Origin: Collinsella sp. AF25-2LB | GTDB taxonomy: Bacteria > Actinomycetota > Coriobacteriia > Coriobacteriales > Coriobacteriaceae | Assembly: GCF_003458415.1 (NCBI RefSeq) | Contig: NZ_QRUF01000002.1 | Span: 285-64,284, forward strand | Direction of reading: 5' to 3' | Length of the DNA: 64,000 bases | Part shown: piece after piece, positions 35,146 through 43,705 of the stretch | Layout of the letters: each line of letters begins with the position of its first letter | Position numbering within the stretch: the first letter of the stretch is position 1 | Made by a program: the position numbers and the translations under genes | Notes under the pieces: model-generated | What the model was told of the DNA's origin: nothing | What the model saw: only the letters and a program-made list of their open reading frames with translations | The model's database searches: none

Positions 35146-36807
35146 ATGATTGCAAAGACCATTCGCACCTGTTTTCCGATCGCTGCGGCTGCTGTTTCCG
35201 ACAAGGCCGAGGAGATCAACAAGCTCAATGTCTTCCCCGTACCCGACGGCGACACCGGTACCAACATGTCGCTCACGCTCGCCTCGGTGACCAAGGAGCT
35301 TTCCGCCCTTCCCGCCGATGCCGATATGGAGGCCATCGCCGGCGCCATCACCCACGGCTCCCTGATGGGTGCCCGCGGCAACTCCGGCGTCATCACCTCT
35401 CAGATCCTGCGCGGCGTGGCCGAGGGTCTCGTCTCTGCTGATGAGCCCATCACGTCCGCCAACATCGCCTATGCGTTCCGCCGCGCCGTCAAGGTCGCCT
35501 TCCAGGCCGTCCGTAAGCCCATCGAGGGCACGATTCTCACGGTGCTGCGCGATGTCTCGACCAAGGCCGACGAGTGCGAAAAGAAGAAGTTCTCGGCCGA
35601 GGACGCGCTCGATGCCATCGTCGTCGAGGCCTACCATTCCGTCGCTCGCACGCCCGACCTGCTGCCCGTTCTGAAGGAGAACGGCGTGGTCGACTCCGGC
35701 GCCTTTGGCTTTGCCATCTTCCTCGAGAACTTCGTAGCTGCCGCTCTTGGCCGCAGCACCGTTGTCGAGGATTTCTCCGCTACGTTTGACTCCGCCGGCT
35801 CTGCCCGTGATGCCGCTCTTGGCCGCGTTGAGATCGAGGCTAACGACGACTGGGAGGGCTCGGAATTCCGTTACTGCAATGAGTTCCTGTTTAAGGCCGA
35901 CGCCCCGTTTGACGAGGACGAGTGCCTTAAGTTCCTGGGTTCCATGGGCGACTGTGAGCTGCTCGTGGGCGCATATCCCGACTACAAGATCCACGTGCAC
36001 TCCAACACCCCGAACCTCGTGCTCGAGCACATGCTGCAGCTTGGCCAGATCTACGAGGTCTTTATCCACAACATGGAGATGGAGGCCCACGACCGTACCG
36101 CCAAGATCCACGAGGACCAGGAGAAGGCCGCCGAGCCCGCGAAGGCCCTGGGCTTTGTCGCCGTTGCCGCCGGTTCCGGCGAGGCAGACATCCTCAAGTC
36201 CCTCGGCGTTGACGTGATCGTGTCCGGTGGCCAGACCATGAATCCCTCGACTGCAGACCTGCTGGGCGCCGTCGACCAGGTCAACGCGACCTCGGTCATC
36301 ATTCTGCCCAACAACGGCAACATCCGCATGGCCGCCGAGGCCGCTGCCTCTGCCTGCACCGACAAGAAGGTCGCCGTCGTTCCCACCAAGACCGTTCCGC
36401 AGGCCTTCTCCGCGCTGTTCGCGGTCCTGCCCGATTCCGAGCTCGAGGATGCCGTCGCCGCTATGGTCGACGCCATCAGCGAGGTCCGCGATGGCGAGGT
36501 CACCCGCGCCGTGCGCGACTCCAGTGCCTCCGACGGTTCGCCAATTCACTCCGGTGACGTCATGGGCATCATTGCCGGCTCCATCGACGTGGTCGGCTCC
36601 GACGTGAAGCAGGTCACGCTCGATTGCATCAACCGTATGCAGGAGGAAGAGGAGGGCGACGCGCTGACGATTCTGGCCGGCGAGGAACTGTCCGATGAGG
36701 CCTTCCAGGAGATCGTCGACGCTATCGAGGAGGCTCAGCCCGATCTGGAGATCGACGCCCATCGTGGCGAGCAGCCGCTCTATCCCGTGATCTTCTCGAT
36801 CGAGTAG
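35146..36807 (+). CDS. fakA: DAK2/FakA-like fatty acid kinase domain protein
   Basis: 553 residues. The N-terminal DhaL-like ATP-binding domain shows NKLNVFPVPDGDTGTNMSLT and GARGNSGVITSQILRG; the C-terminal part carries VSGGQTMNPSTADLL and LPNNGNIRMAAEAA, typical of FakA. FakA phosphorylates fatty acids bound to FakB for phospholipid synthesis. No fakB lies in this window. It follows the Asp23 gene by 27 bases and precedes recG by 10. Confidence 0.88.
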   Translation: MIAKTIRTCFPIAAAAVSDKAEEINKLNVFPVPDGDTGTNMSLTLASVTKELSALPADADMEAIAGAITHGSLMGARGNSGVITSQILRGVAEGLVSADEPITSANIAYAFRRAVKVAFQAVRKPIEGTILTVLRDVSTKADECEKKKFSAEDALDAIVVEAYHSVARTPDLLPVLKENGVVDSGAFGFAIFLENFVAAALGRSTVVEDFSATFDSAGSARDAALGRVEIEANDDWEGSEFRYCNEFLFKADAPFDEDECLKFLGSMGDCELLVGAYPDYKIHVHSNTPNLVLEHMLQLGQIYEVFIHNMEMEAHDRTAKIHEDQEKAAEPAKALGFVAVAAGSGEADILKSLGVDVIVSGGQTMNPSTADLLGAVDQVNATSVIILPNNGNIRMAAEAAASACTDKKVAVVPTKTVPQAFSALFAVLPDSELEDAVAAMVDAISEVRDGEVTRAVRDSSASDGSPIHSGDVMGIIAGSIDVVGSDVKQVTLDCINRMQEEEEGDALTILAGEELSDEAFQEIVDAIEEAQPDLEIDAHRGEQPLYPVIFSIE

Positions 36808-36817
36808 GCAACTGCCC

Positions 36818-38995
36818 ATGTCCGAACTGTGCTCCGTGCCGCGCGTCTCGGAGCGCTTTGCCCAGAGCAATGCGCTCGACGAGGATATCGCGCGACTCAA
36901 ATATGTTTCGGGTAAACGTGAGGAGGCCCTTCGCCGTCTGGGAATTCGGACGGTGGGGGACCTCCTTCTCCATATCCCTCATCGATACCTGGACTTTACG
37001 CGCTCCTGGTCCATCGAGATGGCGCCCATCGGTACCGTGTGTACCATCATCGCCACGGTCGATCGTATCGTCCAAAAGCAGCCGCGTCCGCGCATGCAGG
37101 TGACCGAGGTTTCACTCGTTGACGAGACGGGCGTGCTGCAGGTCGCCTTTTTCCGCCAGCCCTGGATTGCCCAGCAGCTTAAGCAGGGCGACCGCCTAGC
37201 CGTAATGGGTAAGGTTGAGTTTGCCTACGGTTTTAAGCAGATGGCCTCGCCGCACTTTGAAAAGCTCGAGGAAGGGCGTGCCGCAGGCACTATCCTGCCG
37301 GTCCATTACGTCAGTGATGGCGTGAGCCAGGCGTGGATGCGCCGCATCGTAAGCGGCGCGCTCGAGGTCGTCGGCAATCCCTTTGATCCCATTCCGGCAC
37401 GCTTACGCGTTAAGCGTCGCCTGATGAGCAATGCTCGTGCGCTTCGATCGATCCACTTTCCCTCGAGCATGGCTGAGCGCGACATCGCACGCCGGCGTCT
37501 TGCCTACGAGGAGTGTCTCTACCTGCAGCTGGCGCTGCGTCTGCGCAACGACGGCGGCCTGGTCGATGTGGTGCCCTATGCCCACACCGCGGGCGAGCAC
37601 CTGGTCGCGCTCAAGCAGGCCCTGCCGTTTTCGCTGAGCAACGAGCAGGAGGCCGCGTTCCAGGATATCCTGCGCGATATGTGCGATGGCGGGCGCGTGA
37701 TGAACCGCCTGCTGCTGGGCGATGTCGGTACCGGTAAGACCGCCGTTGCCGCCTGCGCGCTGGCTGTGGCTGCCGATGGCGGTACGCAGGCCTGCGTTAT
37801 GGCGCCCACGGGCGTGCTGGCGCGCCAATATGCCGATAAGACCGGCCCTCTGCTCTCGCAGGCCGGCATGTCCTGGGCACTTCTGACGGGTGCCACGCCG
37901 GCCGCAGAGCGCGAGCGCATCCATGCGCAGCTGGAATCGGGCGAGCTTGACGTGCTCTTTGGCACTCATGCGGTGCTTTCGGATAACGTTGCGTTCAAGC
38001 ATCTGTCGCTTGTCGTCATCGACGAGCAGCACCGGTTTGGCGTCGGCCAACGCAACGCCCTACGCGCGAAGGGCCCCGGTGCGGACCTGCTCGTTATGAC
38101 GGCCACGCCTATCCCGCGCACGTTGGCGCTCTCGGTCTATGGCGACCTGGATACGAGCATCATCCGCCATCGTCCAATTCCGGGTGCCGGCGTGACGACG
38201 CGCGTGCTCACCGAGTCGAGCCGTGACCTCGCGTATGGCGCCATCCGCGAGGCGCATGAAAAGGGTCAGCAGGCCTACGTGATTTGCCCGCTCGTGGAGC
38301 CGAGTGACTCGGCCGATGAGCTGGAAGACGTGCCCGGTATCGCCCGCGACGACGAGGGCCGCGTAACCGTCCCCGTGCCGCTGCACGATACGGTGACCGA
38401 GCTCGATTGCCTGCGTCTGGCGTTGCCGGGCCTTGCCATCGAGCGCCTTCACGGCCGTATGCCAGCGGGGGAGAAGGACCAGGTTATTGATGCCTTTAAG
38501 CGTGGCGAGATTGACGTGCTCGTCTCGACTACGGTGGTCGAGGTGGGCGTCGACGTGCCCAATGCCACCGTCATGGTTATCGAGAACGGTGAGCGCTTTG
38601 GTTTGGCTGCCTTGCACCAGCTGCGCGGTCGCGTGGGCCGCGGCGGCGTGTCGGGCACCTGCCTGGTTATGACGCACTCCAAGGGCAACGGCGGCGCGTC
38701 GGCGGCGCAAGATCGTCTGCAATCGCTCGAAAAAACCTCGGATGGCTTTACGCTTGCCCAGATGGACCTGCGTCTGCGCCACGAGGGCGAAATCCTGGGG
38801 TACCGCCAGCATGGCGGTGTGACCTTGCGCTTTGTGGACCTGGACGCCGATGAGGACCTTATCGAATGGGCCCATTTGGACGCGGTTGAGCTCTTGCGGT
38901 ATGCTTGCAACCTTGACTCTGTGGCGACGCGTCCTTTGCGCGACGCGGTCGCCATGCGTTATCGACATATCTTTAAGGAGGTCAGCGGAGGATGA
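36818..38995 (+). CDS. recG: ATP-dependent DNA helicase RecG
   Basis: Rescues stalled replication forks and branch-migrates Holliday junctions. 725 residues. The N-terminal wedge/OB domain includes LLHIPHRYLDFTR. Helicase motifs: LLGDVGTGKTAVAA (Walker A), VVIDEQHRFGVGQR (DExQ box), MTATPIPRTLALSVYGD, and in the second half VGVDVPNATVMVIENGERFG and LHQLRGRVGRGG. It overlaps rsmD by four bases (ATGA). Confidence 0.95.
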   Translation: MSELCSVPRVSERFAQSNALDEDIARLKYVSGKREEALRRLGIRTVGDLLLHIPHRYLDFTRSWSIEMAPIGTVCTIIATVDRIVQKQPRPRMQVTEVSLVDETGVLQVAFFRQPWIAQQLKQGDRLAVMGKVEFAYGFKQMASPHFEKLEEGRAAGTILPVHYVSDGVSQAWMRRIVSGALEVVGNPFDPIPARLRVKRRLMSNARALRSIHFPSSMAERDIARRRLAYEECLYLQLALRLRNDGGLVDVVPYAHTAGEHLVALKQALPFSLSNEQEAAFQDILRDMCDGGRVMNRLLLGDVGTGKTAVAACALAVAADGGTQACVMAPTGVLARQYADKTGPLLSQAGMSWALLTGATPAAERERIHAQLESGELDVLFGTHAVLSDNVAFKHLSLVVIDEQHRFGVGQRNALRAKGPGADLLVMTATPIPRTLALSVYGDLDTSIIRHRPIPGAGVTTRVLTESSRDLAYGAIREAHEKGQQAYVICPLVEPSDSADELEDVPGIARDDEGRVTVPVPLHDTVTELDCLRLALPGLAIERLHGRMPAGEKDQVIDAFKRGEIDVLVSTTVVEVGVDVPNATVMVIENGERFGLAALHQLRGRVGRGGVSGTCLVMTHSKGNGGASAAQDRLQSLEKTSDGFTLAQMDLRLRHEGEILGYRQHGGVTLRFVDLDADEDLIEWAHLDAVELLRYACNLDSVATRPLRDAVAMRYRHIFKEVSGG

Positions 38996-39648
38996 GAATC
39001 ATCGGCGGCGAATGGCGCGGTCGCAAGATCGAGGAGCCCCGTGGTCGCGATGTCACCCGCCCCACGACTGATCGCGTGCGCGAGGCGTGCGCATCTATGG
39101 TCATGTCGGCATTCGACTTCGATTTGGACGAGGTTCGTGTGCTGGACGCCTTTGGCGGCTCCGGTGCCTTAGGGTTAGAGATGCTCTCTCGTGGGGCCCG
39201 CTCGCTCACGACGTTTGAGATCGATCGCAACGCCGCGCGGCTCATTACCAAGAATATCGAGTCGCTCTGCCGCGACCGTGCGCGTTGGCGCGTGGTCACG
39301 GGCGACATGCTGGCGAGTGCCTCGCGCGGTCGTGTACCGGGCGGGCCCTTTGATCTGGTCCTGCTCGACCCGCCCTATGCTTTTGGCGCCGAGCCGGTCG
39401 AGGAACTGCTGCAGAATCTGGCCCAGCAGGGTCTGCTTGCACCTGGCGCTTATGCCCTGTTTGAGCATGCTGCCGCCGATGCGGGCGCGCATCCGGCAGA
39501 CTTTGAGACTGTACGTGAGAAGCGCTACGGCATTACCTCGGTCGACCTGCTTCGTTGGGCCGGCGATGACGATGGTGAGGGCGATAGCGCCGGCGCAGAT
39601 GCCGAGAACAACGATGCCACGACGTTTCAGGAGGACGTCCATGAATGA
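38992..39648 (+). CDS. rsmD: 16S rRNA (guanine-966-N2) methyltransferase RsmD
   Basis: 218 residues with an S-adenosylmethionine fold: RIIGGEWRGRKIEEPRG at the start, TRPTTDRVREACASM, VLDAFGGSGALGLEMLSRGA (SAM binding) and DLVLLDPPYAFG (catalytic DPPY). The tail after about residue 190 is an acidic extension rich in Asp, Ala and Gly. It overlaps coaD by eight bases, the common rsmD-coaD pairing. Confidence 0.94.
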   Translation: MRIIGGEWRGRKIEEPRGRDVTRPTTDRVREACASMVMSAFDFDLDEVRVLDAFGGSGALGLEMLSRGARSLTTFEIDRNAARLITKNIESLCRDRARWRVVTGDMLASASRGRVPGGPFDLVLLDPPYAFGAEPVEELLQNLAQQGLLAPGAYALFEHAAADAGAHPADFETVREKRYGITSVDLLRWAGDDDGEGDSAGADAENNDATTFQEDVHE

Positions 39649-40138
39649 CACCATCAACCGCGTGATCGTCCCGGGCACCTTCGATCCCATCACGTTTGGC
39701 CATATCGATGTGATCCGCCGCGCCCGTCGTATCTTTCCCAGCGTGATCGTCGCTGTTGCCGAGTCGCAGGGTAAAAACGGCGTGGGCACCACGTTTATGC
39801 TCGATGAGCGCGTGGCGCTGGCCCGCGAGGCGCTCGGCGATATCGACGGCGTCGAGGTCCTGCCCTTTACCGGCCTCTTGGTCGACTTCGCACGTGAGCA
39901 GGGGGCGGGTGCCGTGGTCAAGGGCCTGCGCGCCATGACCGACTTTGAGTATGAGCTGCAGCAGGCCGACCTTAACTATCGCCTGGATAGCGAGCTGGAG
40001 TCCATTTTTGTCATGAGTGCGCCGCAGTACGGCTATATCTCGAGCTCGGTCGTTCGCCAGATTGCCTCGCTCGGTAGCGATGTATCGACGTTTGTCCCGC
40101 CCAACGTGGTCGAAGCGCTCAAACATCGCTTTTCGTGA
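39641..40138 (+). CDS. coaD: Phosphopantetheine adenylyltransferase
   Basis: Makes dephospho-CoA, the fourth step of coenzyme A synthesis. 165 residues. The nucleotidyltransferase motif VPGTFDPITFGHIDVIRRA lies near residue 9 (TxGH type), with VKGLRAMTDFEYELQQA and APQYGYISSSVVRQIASLG further on. The ATG at 39641 has GGAGGA before it; longer in-frame extensions inside rsmD are not real. Confidence 0.96.
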   Translation: MNDTINRVIVPGTFDPITFGHIDVIRRARRIFPSVIVAVAESQGKNGVGTTFMLDERVALAREALGDIDGVEVLPFTGLLVDFAREQGAGAVVKGLRAMTDFEYELQQADLNYRLDSELESIFVMSAPQYGYISSSVVRQIASLGSDVSTFVPPNVVEALKHRFS

Positions 40139-40206
40139 CGTTTCTTATTGCCTGGTGGCATGTGGTAAACTAGCACGATGATATGTTACCTATGAAAGGA
40201 GACCGG

Positions 40207-40704
40207 ATGCCGGGCGAGAATTTTCCTGGCGATAGGATCGTCAGCTTGGTCGATGAGCTCGAAGGGCTGATCGAGGAAGCCAAGCCGCCTTTCGGCAAGA
40301 ACGCTCAGTTCAAGGTCATCGACGCCGACGTGTTCTTCAACATCCTCGACGAGATCCGCATGAGCTATCCCGAGGAGTGGCAGAAGTCCCGCCGTATCCT
40401 TAAGGAACGCGAGGAGCTTATGGCTTCCGCTGCCGCTCAGGCCGATTCCATCATCGCCGACGCTCAGCAGCAGGCCCTCACCATTGCCGGTGAGCAGGAG
40501 ATCGTCCGCTTAGCGCAGCAGCAGGCCGACGACATCCGTGATCGTGCCCAGCAGTACGAGCGCGAGACGCGTTATGCTGCCGAGGACTACGCAGAGCAGG
40601 TCTTTACGCACCTGGAGGAGAACCTTAAGAGCCTGACCGGCACCGTTACCCGTTGCCGTCAGCAGCTTAACGAGGGTGCCGCCCAACAGAATGGTCAGTG
40701 GTAA
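40207..40704 (+). CDS. Coiled-coil protein, DivIVA-like or ATP-synthase-b-like, unknown role
   Basis: 165 residues, mostly helical and rich in Glu, Gln, Arg and Ala. A short conserved head (IVSLVDELEGLIEEAKPPFG, then VIDADVFFNILDEIRMSYPE) precedes a long coiled coil containing ADSIIADAQQQA and ADDIRDRAQQYERETRYAAE. It resembles the small coiled-coil proteins encoded beside coaD in Gram-positive bacteria. It has no enzyme motif. AAAGGAG precedes the ATG at 40207. It overlaps the next gene by one base. Confidence 0.75.
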   Translation: MPGENFPGDRIVSLVDELEGLIEEAKPPFGKNAQFKVIDADVFFNILDEIRMSYPEEWQKSRRILKEREELMASAAAQADSIIADAQQQALTIAGEQEIVRLAQQQADDIRDRAQQYERETRYAAEDYAEQVFTHLEENLKSLTGTVTRCRQQLNEGAAQQNGQW

Positions 40705-41258
40705 TGGCTGAGTTCCCGAGCGTTACCGTCGATCTTTCCGAACAGCTCGAGTTTCCTGGAGATTCGTATCCGCTGACCGGTAAGGTCGATGTCGCCACCT
40801 ACACGGTGGGCGAGAAGGAGTACCAGCTTCAGGACGGCATCGACTACGACGTTGTCTTTACCAATGCCGGTACCGGTGTCTTGCTCACGGGCATGGTCCG
40901 CGCGCACGCCACCGGCGAGTGCGACCGTTGCCTGGAGCCCGCCTCGTTTGATATCGCCGGCGAGATCGAGGAGTTCTACCTCTTTGAGGAGCCCGAGGAT
41001 CCCGAGGCCTACGAGGACGGCTACGAGCTCCTGGGTGAGGACCGCATCGTCGATCTGGGTGAGCCCATCAATGACGCGGTCGTTATGGACACGCCGTTTG
41101 TGGTGCTCTGCAAGCCCGATTGCCGCGGTCTGTGCCCCACTTGCGGCTGCAATCTCAACGTCGAGCAATGCGATTGCGCCGCCCAGGCAGAGGCAGAATG
41201 GGCCGCTGCCACGGAAAATCCATTTGCAGCATTGAAGAATCTCAAGCTCGATGAGTAA
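40704..41258 (+). CDS. YceD/DUF177 family protein
   Basis: 184 residues with the DUF177 hallmark: a CDRCL block (TGECDRCLEPASFD) in the middle and a C-terminal cysteine cluster (CKPDCRGLCPTCGCNLN). Family members are linked to 23S rRNA or L32 maturation and almost always precede rpmF, as here. I use the ATG at 40704; a GTG at 40698 in frame is possible. Confidence 0.9.
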   Translation: MAEFPSVTVDLSEQLEFPGDSYPLTGKVDVATYTVGEKEYQLQDGIDYDVVFTNAGTGVLLTGMVRAHATGECDRCLEPASFDIAGEIEEFYLFEEPEDPEAYEDGYELLGEDRIVDLGEPINDAVVMDTPFVVLCKPDCRGLCPTCGCNLNVEQCDCAAQAEAEWAAATENPFAALKNLKLDE

Positions 41259-41322
41259 AACTGTGGTAGTATCGCTACTTGCGCGTAATCGCCACACTGG
41301 ATAGTTCATAAGGAAGGTCACT

Positions 41323-41502
41323 ATGCCCGTACCTAAACAAAAGCAGGGTCGTATCCGCACTCACACCCGTCGTTCCGCTAACATGAAGATCTCGGCTGCG
41401 GCTCAGTCCACGTGCCCCCGTTGCGGCGCTGTCAAGCTCCCGCACCACGTGTGCCCCAGCTGCGGTTTCTACAAGGACCGCGAGGTTATCGTTACCGAGT
41501 AA
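41323..41502 (+). CDS. rpmF: 50S ribosomal protein L32
   Basis: A 59-residue basic protein: MPVPKQKQGRIRTHTRRSAN at the start, then the zinc-ribbon pair CPRC and CPSC (residues 31-34 and 44-47) and an end reading REVIVTE. The ribosome site AAGGAAGG lies nine bases before the ATG. It follows yceD, the normal order, and is closed by a hairpin at 41543. All four zinc cysteines are present. Confidence 0.97.
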   Translation: MPVPKQKQGRIRTHTRRSANMKISAAAQSTCPRCGAVKLPHHVCPSCGFYKDREVIVTE

Positions 41503-41542
41503 CGGTATACTCTGGATGCGATGCCGTTCCAAATGGAACCAC

Positions 41543-41572
41543 AATGGCCGGCTCAATGAGTCGGCCATTTTT
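41543..41572 (+). terminator. rpmF terminator
   Basis: AATGGCCG and CGGCCATT pair around 11 bases and run into five T, 40 bases after the stop and just before the plsX ribosome site. Confidence 0.75.
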
Positions 41573-41589
41573 GTATAAGGAGCATGTAT

Positions 41590-42609
41590 ATGAGTAACGT
41601 TCGCGTTTGTGTAGACGTTGTGGGTGGAGACGAGAAACCTCAGGTTGTTCTCGATGGTATCGAGGCTGCACTTGCCGCCGATCCCGATATCGAGGTCTTG
41701 GCAGCTGGCCCCGCCGAAATCGTCAATCCCTTTGCTGCTTCCCACGCACGTGTTGAGGCACTTGAGGCACCCGACGTTATCGCTATGGATGACGATCCCA
41801 TTCGCGCCGTGATGACCAAACGCAAGTCGTCGATCGTGCTGTCGTGCCGCGCCATCAAGAAGGGAAATGCGGACGCGTTCTTCTCTGCCGGCTCGACCGG
41901 TGCCATGACCGCTGCCGCCACCGCCTATGTGACGCCGTTTAGGTATCAGGCCGAAGGCAAGAAGCAGCCGGTGCGCCCCTGTCTGACCAATGCGCTGCCC
42001 AATCGCGCCGGCGGTCTGACGGTGCTGTGCGATATGGGCGCCAACCCCGATGTCGAGGTCGACGACATGGTGCGTTTTGCCCAGATGGGTAGCGCCTATG
42101 CCCGCGTCGTCCTGGGCATTGAGCATCCCCGCGTGGGCCTGCTTGCCAACGGCACCGAGGACGAGAAGGGCTCCAATTTTACCAAGGCGTGCTTCCCGGC
42201 CATGAAAGCCGCCGTTCCCGGCTTTGTTGGTAACTGCGAGGGCACCGATCTTACGTCGGGCAATTTTGACGTCGTGGTCGCCGACGGCATGTCCGGCAAC
42301 ATCGCGCTCAAGGCCACCGAGGGCGCTGCTAAGTTTTTGCTGCAGGAACTCAAGGGCGTCTTTATGGCCTCGCTTGGCACCAAGATCGCCGCGCTGCTCA
42401 TTAAAAAGCAGATGCGCCAGATTAAGGCCAAGCTTTCGGGCGACGCCAAGGGCGGCGCGATTCTTTTGGGCCTGCGCGGCGTGGTTCTGATTGGCCATGG
42501 CGCCACCTCGGTCGAAGCTGTTAAAAACGGTACGCTCGCGGCGGCCGAAGCCGTGCGCGCCGGGCTGGTCGAGAACGTCGCCAACTCTATGGACGGTATC
42601 GTTTTATAA
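41590..42609 (+). CDS. plsX: Phosphate acyltransferase PlsX
   Basis: Makes acyl-phosphate from acyl-ACP for phospholipid synthesis, at the inner face of the membrane. 339 residues. Seen: VCVDVVGGDEKPQVVLDGIE near the start (the family has a similar DxxGGD), SAGSTGAMTAAATAYV, LCDMGANPDVEVDDMV, and GNIALKATEGAAKFL. The ATG at 41590, seven bases after AAGGAG, is preferred to the ATG two codons earlier. It heads the plsX-acpP-rnc-smc block. Confidence 0.95.
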   Translation: MSNVRVCVDVVGGDEKPQVVLDGIEAALAADPDIEVLAAGPAEIVNPFAASHARVEALEAPDVIAMDDDPIRAVMTKRKSSIVLSCRAIKKGNADAFFSAGSTGAMTAAATAYVTPFRYQAEGKKQPVRPCLTNALPNRAGGLTVLCDMGANPDVEVDDMVRFAQMGSAYARVVLGIEHPRVGLLANGTEDEKGSNFTKACFPAMKAAVPGFVGNCEGTDLTSGNFDVVVADGMSGNIALKATEGAAKFLLQELKGVFMASLGTKIAALLIKKQMRQIKAKLSGDAKGGAILLGLRGVVLIGHGATSVEAVKNGTLAAAEAVRAGLVENVANSMDGIVL

Positions 42610-42723
42610 CAGCGGCGTTATGCGCCTCGCGGCGCACGTCGTGGGGTAGAATCAAAACCGTGTATTGGTGCTGCCCGCGCGGTGCCAATCTTTTGGTATT
42701 CATGCACTATGAGAGGAAGCGCT

Positions 42724-42966
42724 ATGGACCGCTCCGAAATCTTCGACAAGATCGCCGAGGTCGCTGCTGACGTTCTGGGCGTCGATGTTGCCGAAATTAG
42801 CGATGAGACCACCTTTGACGACCTCGATGCCAACTCGCTCGAGCGCCTGCAGCTGGTTACGGCCATCGAGGACGAGTTCAACCTCGAGATCGATGACGAG
42901 ACTCTGCTCTCGCTCAACTCTGTCGCCGACGCCGTCGACGCGATCGAAAACGCCAGGGAGGCCTAG
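42724..42966 (+). CDS. acpP: Acyl carrier protein
   Basis: 80 residues, strongly acidic, four-helix ACP. The phosphopantetheine attachment serine lies in DDLDANSLERLQLV, where the usual DSL reads NSL. The ribosome site GAGAGG precedes the ATG at 42724. Its place between plsX and rnc is the classic one. The Asp-to-Asn change next to the serine is uncommon but tolerated in some ACPs. Confidence 0.93.
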   Translation: MDRSEIFDKIAEVAADVLGVDVAEISDETTFDDLDANSLERLQLVTAIEDEFNLEIDDETLLSLNSVADAVDAIENAREA

Positions 42967-42969
42967 GTC

Positions 42970-43695
42970 TTGGCTTTGTCTGAACGACTTACGCGCGCCC
43001 AGGAAATCCTGGGCCACGAGTTCAATAATAAGGTGCTGCTGCGCGCGGCCCTTACGCATCCCTCGGCAGTCGAGGGCCAGCCGGTTTCTGCCAGCTATGA
43101 GCGCCTTGAGTTCTTGGGCGATTCCATTTTGGGCGCCGTCGTCGCCCGTTCGCTCTTTGAGTCCTATCCGGAGTTTGACGAGGGCAAGCTCACGCGCCTG
43201 AAGGTGTCGCTTGTCTCGGGCGCCACGCTGTCCGAGGTTTCTCACGAGCTGGGCATCGACGACATCATCATCTTTGGTGCCTCCGAGACCGGTACCGGTG
43301 CGCGCGGCCTGCATTCGGCGCTCGAGAACGTCTACGAGTCGCTCGTGGGCGCACTGTACCTGGATGCCGGCTGGGATGCCGCAGCGGAGTTCATTCACCG
43401 TACGCTTAAGCCGCATTTGGCTTCCGAGCGTGCCGAGCACCCCGCGAACCCCAAATCGTTCTTGCAGGAGTGCGTGCAAGCCGACGGTCACGAACCCCCA
43501 GCGTATAAGCTTGTTGGCTCCGAGGGCCCGGCGCATGCGCCCACCTTTACCGCCGTGGTGTTGATCGATGGTATTCGCCAGGGTCGCGGCTCCGGCTCCT
43601 CAAAGAAGGAAGCCGAGGGAGCCGCTGCACTCGAGGCACTTGACCGCATGGGCTACACCACCAACGGCGTGATTCTCAACAAGAAGCCTGTTTAA
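42970..43695 (+). CDS. rnc: Ribonuclease III
   Basis: Cleaves double-stranded RNA, including rRNA precursors. 241 residues. The catalytic motif is ERLEFLGDSILGAVVARSLF near residue 45, with ENVYESLVGALYLDAGWDAA holding the second acidic cluster. A dsRNA-binding domain closes the protein (NPKSFLQECVQADG ... KEAEGAAALEAL). The start is TTG at 42970, three bases after acpP. Confidence 0.96.
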   Translation: MALSERLTRAQEILGHEFNNKVLLRAALTHPSAVEGQPVSASYERLEFLGDSILGAVVARSLFESYPEFDEGKLTRLKVSLVSGATLSEVSHELGIDDIIIFGASETGTGARGLHSALENVYESLVGALYLDAGWDAAAEFIHRTLKPHLASERAEHPANPKSFLQECVQADGHEPPAYKLVGSEGPAHAPTFTAVVLIDGIRQGRGSGSSKKEAEGAAALEALDRMGYTTNGVILNKKPV

Positions 43696-43705
43696 GCGAG
43701 GAACC